Source: CALVGQ01 sp964370435 (GTDB lineage: Bacteria; Bacillota_I; Bacilli_A; Erysipelotrichales; Erysipelotrichaceae). From it: a stretch of 64,000 nt of DNA. The notes below the pieces were generated by a model. The model saw nothing but the letters and a program-made list of their open reading frames with translations, was not told the DNA's origin and did no database searches. The position numbers and the translations under genes are program-made. Positions 16,688 through 23,916 of this stretch are shown here, in pieces (the first letter of the stretch is position 1; each line of letters begins with the position of its first letter). Location of the stretch: positions 19,843 through 83,842 of the forward strand of contig CAYJJG010000006.1 in NCBI GenBank assembly GCA_964370435.1, given 5' to 3'.

Positions 16688-19345
16688 ATGAAAAAATTAC
16701 TTAAAAAATTTGCAGGCTTTATAACAGTATTTGCGTTGCTTTTATCATTTATGCCCACGGTGGTGTTTGCGAATGACAATATTACGGATTTAAAGTTAGA
16801 TGGTGCTGCAATAATTCTTAGTCAGACCTCCGAAGGAGAAAAACAATATCAAGTAGGTGACGAAGATCCAATAACCTACACGGGAACAATAAGATTTGGA
16901 AAAGATGGGAGTGGTGAATCACCTATTGTGGTGCAAAGCGGAGAACATGACATTATTATTCTAAGCACTTCTATGGATTTTGCGACTAGTAAGGAAGCAT
17001 TATCCCCTTTAGAGATAAAAAGTGGTGCGATAGCTAATGTTTTTATGGATGAAGGTTGCGAACTTAGGGCTGGTGATGGTAAAGCCGGAATACAGGTGAA
17101 TGAAGGAGCCACTTTAAATCTGACGAAATATGATGAAGTTAATTTTGGTAATTTTTATGTATATGGTGGTCTAGGTGGTGCAGGCATTGGCGGCGGCAAC
17201 GACGGCAATGCTGGAACAATAAATATTTCAGATATTACACTTGAATTGATAGTAGGCGGCGCAGGCGCCGCAGCCATTGGCGGTGGTAACGGTGGTGATG
17301 GTGGTAATATTACAATTTCAGGAAATACTAAACTTTCTAAAGTGCAAGGGGGAGAAAATGGCGCAGGCATTGGTGGAGGTAACGGTGGTGATGGTGGTAA
17401 TATTACAATTTCAGGAAATACTTTACTTTCTAAAGTGCAAGGGGGAGAAAATGGCGCAGGCATTGGTGGAGGTAACGGTGGTGATGGTGGTAATATTACA
17501 ATTTCAGGAAATACTACACTTTCTAAAGTGCAAGCGGGTGAAAATGGCGCAGGCATTGGTGGAGGTAACGGCGGCGATAGCGGCATAATAAATATATTGA
17601 ACGGAACAATTAATACAATTGCTGACAGTCATGCTATCGACGACGATTATACTAATGATGATTCCGTAGGCGTTGGTGGAGCAGGCATCGGTGGTGGTGA
17701 CGGTGGCGATTGCAATATCATAACAATCTCAGGTGGCAAAATTACCGCAATTGGAGGAGCTGGCAGCCCGGGCATCGGTGGTGGCGGTGGAAGTGTTGGT
17801 GGTCATGGTGGTACGATAAATATTTTGGGCGGTATAGTTAGCGCAATCGGAGGCAACCATAATACTATTCCTGCTACAGGTATTGGCGCTGGTGGTGGAA
17901 AACACACCGGGGATGTAACTATTTCGGGCGGTTATGTTACTACAACCATCGCAGAAAGTGCACCAGCAGGATACGGTATCAAGAGTGAAACATTTTCCAC
18001 AACATATACAAAAAGTGACGGCACAGAAGTCATCGGTAATGCCTTTATTGATACATTAAGCACAAAAGGTGTCATACTTTCTGGTGAAGAGATTTTCATT
18101 TACGATAGAAGTGACAGGGCAAGTTGGAGTGGTGTGATTTTTGAGGGCGATAGTGGTTTTATATATGGCTCGCCAACAATCAGCACGGAAGTTCAAATTC
18201 AAACTGGCAAAACACTGACAATAGAAGACGACAAAACTTTAACTATTGGAGTAGATGGAACGCTTAAAAATTTTGGAACAATTATAAACGACGGAACGTT
18301 AGTAGGTGCTGGCAGCTTATTAGGCGTAGGTACTTTTCAAACTAACGTATTAAAAGGCGAGTATATTACTGGGGTGAATAGCAGTTATGTCTATAAAGGT
18401 ACTGATATTACGGTGAATTCCAGCATAAACGATCCTATGTTTTTGGGAGTACCGTTTGATGTAATCGGTTGGAGTGATACTATTCAAAAATATGATGTAG
18501 GGACTTGGAATACAAGTTCCGTTGATGGCGTGGGAAGTTACCGAGTGATTTTTACTAAAGTAGATCAAACTGCTGTTACAAAAGAATTCACCGTGGTGCC
18601 AGCAAGCACCGCAACCGATATAACAGCATTTACAATACCGAATCAGGTGAGCCCATCAATTATTGATGTAAACAATCACACAATAGAAATAACTATGCCC
18701 TTCGGCACTGATAAAACGACACTTAAGCCGACAATAACGCTGAGTGACGGCGCAGCAATAGACCCAACAAGCGGTACAGCGCAAGATTTTACAAATGCTG
18801 TGAGCTACACTGTCATGGCAGAAGACAGCATGACCACACAGGTTTGGACGGTTATTGTAACGAATGAACCCGTGGAAATAATAAATGGAACAAATCAGAC
18901 CGTACAGCAAGGACGAAGTTTCAGTGTAACATCTAATGATGATTTTACTAATTTTATTAGGCTAGAAATTACATTACAAGGGCAAACAGCCCCTATAGTC
19001 TTGCTTTCGGAACCTAACACTTCAAATGAAAATGCAAGTGTTGTAAGCGGTAGTATAATTGCCACATTAAACAGCACATACACATCCACACTACCGGTGG
19101 GCATACATACAGTTACAATACACAGCACGGGTGGTAGTGCGAGCACACAGTTTGAAATAACGAAAACTCCTACATCAGCTCCAACACCAAGTGACCCTGC
19201 AATCTCACCACTAACTGGTGTATATAGCAAACAAACAGGTGATAACTCAAATACACCGCTGATTACAGCATTACTGCTTTTTTCGGCTTTGTGTTTAACC
19301 ACACTGTTTTTAACAAGAAAAAATCACAGCGTTAAGCAAAAATAG
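16688..19345 (+). CDS. Large secreted/surface protein with Gly-rich repeats
   Basis: An 885-residue predicted cell-surface protein. A signal peptide (1-28, cleavage after VFA) is followed at about 155-430 by Gly-rich segments of the form GAGIGGGNGGDGGNITISG, a beta-helix-like pattern, including three near-identical 31-residue repeats. Residues ~645-735 (from ITAFTIPNQV to VWTVIVT) resemble the DUF5018/Ig-like class of bacterial adhesins. The C-terminus has a sorting-signal layout: QTGD (849-852), a hydrophobic stretch (about 857-876) and the basic tail TRKNHSVKQK, but SKQTG replaces LPxTG. TTAGAGG precedes ATG. Base composition is visibly richer in G and C than in neighbours, which suggests transfer. 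Adhesion is inference. Confidence 0.8.
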   Translation: MKKLLKKFAGFITVFALLLSFMPTVVFANDNITDLKLDGAAIILSQTSEGEKQYQVGDEDPITYTGTIRFGKDGSGESPIVVQSGEHDIIILSTSMDFATSKEALSPLEIKSGAIANVFMDEGCELRAGDGKAGIQVNEGATLNLTKYDEVNFGNFYVYGGLGGAGIGGGNDGNAGTINISDITLELIVGGAGAAAIGGGNGGDGGNITISGNTKLSKVQGGENGAGIGGGNGGDGGNITISGNTLLSKVQGGENGAGIGGGNGGDGGNITISGNTTLSKVQAGENGAGIGGGNGGDSGIINILNGTINTIADSHAIDDDYTNDDSVGVGGAGIGGGDGGDCNIITISGGKITAIGGAGSPGIGGGGGSVGGHGGTINILGGIVSAIGGNHNTIPATGIGAGGGKHTGDVTISGGYVTTTIAESAPAGYGIKSETFSTTYTKSDGTEVIGNAFIDTLSTKGVILSGEEIFIYDRSDRASWSGVIFEGDSGFIYGSPTISTEVQIQTGKTLTIEDDKTLTIGVDGTLKNFGTIINDGTLVGAGSLLGVGTFQTNVLKGEYITGVNSSYVYKGTDITVNSSINDPMFLGVPFDVIGWSDTIQKYDVGTWNTSSVDGVGSYRVIFTKVDQTAVTKEFTVVPASTATDITAFTIPNQVSPSIIDVNNHTIEITMPFGTDKTTLKPTITLSDGAAIDPTSGTAQDFTNAVSYTVMAEDSMTTQVWTVIVTNEPVEIINGTNQTVQQGRSFSVTSNDDFTNFIRLEITLQGQTAPIVLLSEPNTSNENASVVSGSIIATLNSTYTSTLPVGIHTVTIHSTGGSASTQFEITKTPTSAPTPSDPAISPLTGVYSKQTGDNSNTPLITALLLFSALCLTTLFLTRKNHSVKQK
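17278..17577 (+). repeat. 93-bp tandem repeats inside the surface-protein gene
   Basis: The string AACGGTGGTG recurs at 17288, 17381 and 17474, and its variant AACGGCGGCG at 17567: an exact 93-base period, 31 codons. Copies differ by only a few bases, for example in the codon between AATACT and CTTTCTAAAGTGCAAG (AAA, TTA, ACA). Three full copies and a diverged fourth are present. Near identity at DNA level points to recent amplification or gene conversion. Confidence 0.9.
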
Positions 19346-19468
19346 GAAATTTCAAAAATGGAGATTTTATGTTGTTTGTGATTATTCTTTTGTAAAAGAT
19401 ATTATTATGATTGTATAATATCAGCTTTGAATAAGCTGAATATGATAAACGAGCTAATGTTGAAATAT

Positions 19469-19514
19469 AAAATAAAGAATACTGACTTTTAAGAAGTTTG
19501 GTATTCTTTATTTT
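19469..19514 (+). terminator. Terminator after the surface-protein gene
   Basis: A perfect 14-bp stem (19469-19482 with 19501-19514) with an 18-base loop that can itself fold (CTT..AAG). The 3' arm is T-rich. It is about 120 bases after the stop codon. Confidence 0.7.
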
Positions 19515-19597
19515 ATCCTAAAAGTAGCATCACTCTTTGCGAAGTTGTCGAAAATGAGAATATAAAAACAGTGATAAGCAAAGCTATTCTCGAATTT

Positions 19598-19880
19598 TTA
19601 AGATATAATACTGTAGAAAGTAAAATTCAAGATTTCATCTACTAACATGGTTGTATAATTATCGATTTCACTTAATACTAACAGGGAAATTAAAGCAAAC
19701 TGCATTCTCTTAGTATCTTTTCGATTAGTTACCAAAGCATAAGAGATGGACTTTATAATATTTGTGTCTCGTATACTTCGTCAGTATATAACCGTTTTCA
19801 CGGTTTTCGTTTATAATCTCTTTGAAGGTATTTATTGCCGTAACAACATCATCACTTATCCATTTGGTTAGTATTCTTTA
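19598..19880 (-). pseudogene. Decayed minus-strand gene remnant
   Basis: Between the surface-protein gene and tRNA-Arg the minus strand holds two protein-like stretches in different frames. The first runs from about 19878 to a stop at 19725 and reads WISDDVVTAINTFKEIINEN and beyond. The second continues in another frame to a stop at 19598-19600 and reads SYALVTNRKDTKRMQFALIS, then LLVLSEIDNYTTMLVDEILN. They adjoin with a small overlap, as expected of one gene broken by a frameshift. Neither has a convincing start. I do not recognise the family. Confidence 0.4.
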
Positions 19881-20052
19881 TTAAGATTATTAATGTAGAA
19901 CAGTTGGAAATTTTATCCTTGTAAATTTTCTAGTTTTTGAAATGTTTTCCTTAGATTTTTAGTGTGAAACTTTATAATCGTGTTATAAGTAACATCAACA
20001 CATTAAAACAGCAAATAGGATTTAAAATAATGTAATAACTAAGAAATAGTGC

Positions 20053-20081
20053 TTGCTTTAGTAGAAGAAGTTTGTTATTAT
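20053..20081 (+). promoter_or_regulatory. Promoter of tRNA-Arg
   Basis: TTGCTT (20053-20058), 17 bases, TATTAT (20076-20081) with TG one base before the -10 (extended -10). Confidence 0.6.
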
Positions 20082-20103
20082 ATTTAAGCGTTATATAAAA
20101 GAT

Positions 20104-20180
20104 GTCCTCGTAGCTCAGTTGGATAGAGCATGCGCCTTCTAAGCGCACGGTCGAAGGTTCGAATCCTTTCGAGGATGCCA
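20104..20180 (+). tRNA. tRNA-Arg (anticodon TCT)
   Basis: A 77-base tRNA with encoded CCA. The acceptor stem pairs 20104-20110 with 20170-20176. The anticodon stem TGCGC/GCGCA encloses CTTCTAA, giving TCT (reads AGA). The T-loop is TTCGAAT. A terminator follows immediately. Confidence 0.96.
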
Positions 20181-20191
20181 TTTAATAAATT

Positions 20192-20212
20192 AAACCCGTA
20201 TGGGTTTTTTTT
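20192..20212 (+). terminator. Terminator after tRNA-Arg
   Basis: The stem AAACCC (20192-20197) with GGGTTT (20202-20207), a 4-base loop and a following T-run. Compact and canonical. Confidence 0.8.
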
Positions 20213-20571
20213 ATGAATAAGTGGTTTAGAAGAGTGAATTTTAATGATTATTAAAAAATGTAATTTATAGTGATATACATTATATAACTAATAATGCATT
20301 GTTATTTATTTTTAAATTGGTGGGTAGTTACTTAATAATTTTGTAGGATACATTTTACAAGTGGGATGTTTTAAATCTTTAATATAATTATGATTTAGAT
20401 TGCTACTAATAGTCAATTCTTCCTGCGATGGATATTGAAATATATCTCTTTAAATCAGTTCTCGTATAAATTATAATTTGATGATAAAATGTAAATGATA
20501 AATGAACTACTATCTTTAATCATAATCGATAAAGTACATTAGTTTAAAAGTAAGTAATTGGGTGACAAAGT
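20213..20571 (+). other. Gene-free AT-rich gap
   Basis: About 360 bases between the tRNA-Arg terminator and the hsp70 stump. A TATAAT at 20472-20477 has no -35 at a useful distance. I see no open frame, repeat or RNA fold that I can support here. Confidence 0.5.
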
Positions 20572-20982
20572 ATGATAGTAGGAATTGATTTAGGAACAAG
20601 TAATTCATTGATATGTGCATATACAAATAATGAGAGTATTCTTATACCAAACGAATTTGGAAATTATCTAACATCATCGGTTGTTGGTGTGGATAATGAA
20701 ACGATTCTTATAGGAGAAATAGCGAAACAAAGATTAATTACTTTCCCTAATGATACAATTAGTGGATTTAAAAGACATATGGGAAGTGATTTAGTAATTA
20801 AACTAGGTGATAAAAAATTTACACCTACTGAATTATCAGCTCTACTTATTAAAAAACTTATTTCTGATGCAGAATACTTTCTCAACGAAAAAGTTGAAGA
20901 GGCAATAATTAGTGTTCCTGCTTACTTTAATAATAGACAAAGAAGTGATACTGAAACAGCGAAGTATGCACCACGTTCATGA
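20572..20982 (+). pseudogene. Truncated Hsp70 (DnaK/HscC-like) gene
   Basis: The 136 residues are the N-terminal third of the Hsp70 ATPase domain: phosphate-binding GIDLGTSNSL at 4-13, GFKRHMGSD at about 64-72 and ISVPAYFNNRQRSDTETA near the end, the family's VPAYFN(D)xQRxxTxxA signature. After the following KYA the homology stops at once (PRS, stop), where intact Hsp70s continue for over 450 residues. The second half of the ATPase domain and the substrate domain are missing, so it cannot be a working chaperone. TGGGTGAC before ATG is a weak ribosome binding site. The form without an upstream grpE/dnaJ partner resembles HscC-type accessory Hsp70s. Confidence 0.85.
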
Positions 20983-21112
20983 TGTAATATATCCACTTTA
21001 TAAATATTTGCATGGCCATTTATATGGATATTATCATATAGTAAATGATAATATAGGTGGACTAATATTAATTACCTTCTTAAGTTTTGTTTTTTGGATA
21101 TTTAAAATATAG
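20966..21112 (+). pseudogene. C-terminal fragment of a membrane protein
   Basis: Starting inside the end of the hsp70 stump in a different frame, 48 codons from ATG 20966 read MHHVHDVIYPLYKYLHGHLY, then an IVNDNIGGLILITFLSFVF-type hydrophobic tail. The length, lack of a ribosome binding site and position at the break suggest the 3' end of another gene joined to the hsp70 remnant by a deletion. The family is not recognised. Confidence 0.35.
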
Positions 21113-21205
21113 GGAATCAATCCAAATTTTGTTTTGATTTTATATTTATATAGCGTTTATTTACACTGTTATTAGATACTCTTTAAATTAAAGGAGGAGT
21201 TACCC

Positions 21206-21382
21206 TTAAAGTTTCCTTATTGTAGCAATAATATATCATTACTTGTCGTGGAGATAGTATGTTATACGGTACTTATTAAGATGATAGATGCCTCTAAATA
21301 TGATTACTTTGTAACTGAATTTATATTCACTGTGTCTTGTTATAATGTGATTATCGAAAATATTAAGAATATAAAAAAATAA
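21206..21382 (+). pseudogene. 58-codon open frame that lacks a start codon
   Basis: A consensus ribosome binding site (AAAGGAGGAG, about 21190-21199) is followed at normal spacing by TTA instead of a start codon, then by 58 open codons that begin KFPYCSNNIS and end at TAA 21380-21382. The CPYC-like beginning resembles a zinc-ribbon or small redox start. It could be a small gene whose start has mutated. No family is identified. Confidence 0.3.
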
Positions 21383-21408
21383 ATATTTTAAAGCAATGTA
21401 GAAGCTTT

Positions 21409-21651
21409 ATGTATACGTATTTGACTGATGTAGTATGGATACTATTTTTAATGATATTATCAATATTTTTAGGAAGTTATGAAGCTTTTCATATGGCTGG
21501 ATCTTTTTTGTCTATGTTGTGGATGATAGAGGTTATATTTATCATATTGAATATAAAAATAATATTTACAAGATTCACATGGGCGAATAGGTTTGTTATT
21601 TTTCTACTTCCTGTGTGTATTTGGCCAGTGATTATGTATTTTTTTTACTAA
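21409..21651 (+). CDS. Small hydrophobic protein, unknown
   Basis: 80 residues with three predicted membrane segments (about 8-24, 34-54 and 60-79) and few charged residues. Only a weak GTAGAAG precedes ATG. It stands in the decayed region between the hsp70 stump and the tig cluster. It may be a real small membrane protein or a relic. I do not recognise it. Confidence 0.4.
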   Translation: MYTYLTDVVWILFLMILSIFLGSYEAFHMAGSFLSMLWMIEVIFIILNIKIIFTRFTWANRFVIFLLPVCIWPVIMYFFY

Positions 21652-21830
21652 ATCAACAAGAATTCTAGTACATCAATAAGTGACTGCGATGAACCTCTTC
21701 ATTTGACAATAGGAACGATGATTGGTTATGTGAATTCATGTTATAGTTAATCTAATTATAAATAAATAGTGTATAATTCTATGTTACCTATATAAACTGT
21801 AGTATAATTATAGACACAAAGGAGTACTTT

Positions 21831-22532
21831 ATGACAAGTAATTATTATCAAGATTTTTTTGAAGAAGTAAAAGAAATTACCAAAAAAGATGCAAAACAAG
21901 CATTAATGAAAATTCAGCATGAATTAAGTATGCCTTATATACCACTAGAAGTTGAAAAAAAGCTACTAGAACTTCAAAGCGATTTGAATTCATCCTTGGT
22001 GAAGAATAGTTTTATTATTGATTTAGAATCCATTGATGAAGGATTAGAAAGTGATCAGCAAGAGCAACAATTAAAAGCAATTGATGCTCTTAGTCATGTT
22101 TCTTGTCGAGATTATTTAGAAGCTATTCAATGTTATTTTAATCGAGTACCTCATGAAAATCTTCAAGCATTATTAATTGATATTTTGATAGAACAACAAA
22201 TAAACCATGAATTCGATATAACGCATCGCGGTAATTCAATTACCTTTATACCATGTTACATTGAACAAGCAGCTGAAACTGATGGTTTTATTGATGCAAA
22301 AGGTTATTTAGTATCTTGGTTTGAACAAGAGAATCCTAGTTATTTATCACTCTGTATGCAGGTGCTTATTGAAGAAACATTTTTGATGCTTCCGTTAAGT
22401 TATGCCAGTGATGAAGCTTTAATGTTAGCTCTTAGCGCTGTTCATAAAGTATCGAATAGTATGGATGATTTATCACAATTTGATTCATTAATTAAGCAAT
22501 TAGGGATAATTGATTATGTGTTATTATGTTAA
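21831..22532 (+). CDS. Conserved hypothetical protein upstream of tig
   Basis: A 233-residue soluble, acidic, helix-rich protein (ALMKIQHELSMPYIPLEVEK near the N-terminus; Gln- and Glu-rich mid part). The N-terminal region and its location near translation genes resemble the DUF3196 group seen in Mollicutes and Erysipelotrichia, but I hold this only loosely. AAAGGAG precedes ATG, and TATAAT boxes at 21772 and 21804 suggest its own promoter. It is followed at 70 bases by the trigger factor gene, which has a promoter of its own. Function unknown. Confidence 0.6.
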   Translation: MTSNYYQDFFEEVKEITKKDAKQALMKIQHELSMPYIPLEVEKKLLELQSDLNSSLVKNSFIIDLESIDEGLESDQQEQQLKAIDALSHVSCRDYLEAIQCYFNRVPHENLQALLIDILIEQQINHEFDITHRGNSITFIPCYIEQAAETDGFIDAKGYLVSWFEQENPSYLSLCMQVLIEETFLMLPLSYASDEALMLALSAVHKVSNSMDDLSQFDSLIKQLGIIDYVLLC

Positions 22533-22545
22533 TGGTGTATTTTAA

Positions 22546-22573
22546 TTGAAATTTAATTATATTTTGTTATAAT
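22546..22573 (+). promoter_or_regulatory. Promoter of tig
   Basis: TTGAAA (22546-22551), 16 bases, TATAAT (22568-22573), with TG at 22565-22566 forming an extended -10. Confidence 0.7.
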
Positions 22574-22601
22574 TAATAAGCTGATATTAGGAGGATAAAG
22601 A

Positions 22602-23879
22602 ATGTCAACTTGGACAAAAAAAGAAAATTCTACTGGTGAATTAGTAGTAACAGTAGAAGGTCAACAATGGGAAAAAGCTAAAACAAAAGCATTTGATAAA
22701 TTATCAAAAGAAGTAGAAATCGAAGGATTTAGAAAAGGTAAAGCACCTAAGAAATTAGTTGAAAAACAACTTAAAGAACAAGGTGTTTGGATGGAAGCAG
22801 CTGAACTTGAAGCACAAGCAGTGCTTGAAGCAGGAATTGAAGAACATAATTTATGGGTTGTTGCACGTCCAGAGCTTGCTATAGATGAAATAAATGCAGA
22901 TAAAGTGACTTATCGTTTTATTATTACTGTTAAGCCAGAAGTTACTTTAGGAGAATACAAAGGATTATCTTATAACGTAGAAGATGCAAACGTTACTGCT
23001 GAAGAAATTGATGCAGAACTTAAAAAACTTCAAGAAAATTTTGCTGAATTAGTAGAAAAAGAAGGAGCTGTTGAAAATGGTGATACAGCTGTTATCGATT
23101 TTGAAGGATTTAAAGATGGTGTAGCATTTGAAGGTGGTAAAGGTGAAAACTATCCACTAGAAATTGGTTCTGATTCTTTTATTCCAGGATTTGAAACACA
23201 AGTTATTGGTATGAAAAAAGAAGAAACTAAAGATATCGAGGTAACTTTCCCAGAAAATTACCAATCTGAAGAGCTAGCAGGTAAGCCAGTAGTCTTCAAG
23301 GTTACTGTACATGAAGTTAAAGGACGTACACTTCCTGAGATTAATGATGAGCTTGCTAAAGATGCAAACATTGAAAATGTTGAAACTTTAGAACAACTTA
23401 AAGCTAATATTACTGAGCGTTTAAGTGAACAAAAGAAAAATGAAGCAGAAGGAAAAGCACAAGATGAATTATTAACTGAATTAGTTGATCGTGCCGATGT
23501 AGATGTACCTGAAGCAATGATAGATAATGAATGTAATTCAATGTTAAATGAACAAGCTAATCGTATGCGTCAACAAGGATTTAGCTTGGAGCAATTTTAT
23601 CAATTAACAGGGCAAACTGAAGAAATGATGAAAGAACAAATGAAGGGTGATGCTAAGCGTCGCGTTGAACTTCGTTTAGTATTAGAAAAAGTTGCAGAAG
23701 TAGAAAATTTAAATGCAACTGAAGAAGATGTTGAAAAAGAGTATCAAGAAATTGCTGTAATGTATAGCATGGAAGCTGACAAAGTTAAAGAGTTGATTCC
23801 TGCTGACAATATCCAGTATGATTTACAACTACGTAAAGCTATGGATTTTGTAAAAGATTCAGCAAAAAAAGACGCTTAG
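22602..23879 (+). CDS. tig: Trigger factor chaperone
   Basis: Ribosome-bound chaperone and prolyl isomerase acting on nascent chains. 425 residues in the usual order. The N-terminal ribosome-binding domain carries the signature GFRKGKAPKKL at about 42-52. A central FKBP-type isomerase domain spans about 155-240 (VIDFEGFKDGVAFEGG, FIPGFETQVIGM). The C-terminal helical chaperone domain runs to about 425. A GGAGG site precedes ATG. The stop codon is inside the terminator hairpin. The following gene is lon; B. subtilis has clpX and lonB between tig and lonA, and neither is here. Confidence 0.96.
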   Translation: MSTWTKKENSTGELVVTVEGQQWEKAKTKAFDKLSKEVEIEGFRKGKAPKKLVEKQLKEQGVWMEAAELEAQAVLEAGIEEHNLWVVARPELAIDEINADKVTYRFIITVKPEVTLGEYKGLSYNVEDANVTAEEIDAELKKLQENFAELVEKEGAVENGDTAVIDFEGFKDGVAFEGGKGENYPLEIGSDSFIPGFETQVIGMKKEETKDIEVTFPENYQSEELAGKPVVFKVTVHEVKGRTLPEINDELAKDANIENVETLEQLKANITERLSEQKKNEAEGKAQDELLTELVDRADVDVPEAMIDNECNSMLNEQANRMRQQGFSLEQFYQLTGQTEEMMKEQMKGDAKRRVELRLVLEKVAEVENLNATEEDVEKEYQEIAVMYSMEADKVKELIPADNIQYDLQLRKAMDFVKDSAKKDA

Positions 23880-23889
23880 CGTCTTTTTT
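23865..23889 (+). terminator. Terminator overlapping the tig stop codon
   Basis: GACGC (23871-23875) pairs with GCGTC (23879-23883) around TTA, extended by six A-T pairs on each side (23865-23870 with 23884-23889). The TAG stop codon (23877-23879) lies in the loop and stem. Confidence 0.8.
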
Positions 23890-23916
23890 ACACCTTAGAT
23901 AAAAGGAGGTTATGTA

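Noticed and set aside
17278..17577. Possible CRISPR array
   Set aside because: The repeats are contiguous 93-bp coding units without spacers and lie in frame in a protein gene.
17155..17586. Long minus-strand open frame rich in Pro (PPLPPPMPAPFSP repeats) inside the surface-protein gene
   Set aside because: It is the antisense of the Gly-rich repeats: Gly codons GGN read backwards give Pro-rich sequence. No ribosome binding site.
17277..17588. Plus-strand second frame with repeats of VTVVMVVILQFQEIL
   Set aside because: Frame-shifted reading of the same 93-bp repeats; its repeat period is exactly theirs and it has no ribosome binding site.
19972..20181. 69-residue minus-strand open frame over tRNA-Arg
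   Set aside because: It runs through the tRNA gene (start SSKGFEPSTVRLEGACSIQLSYED is the classic antisense-tRNA peptide).
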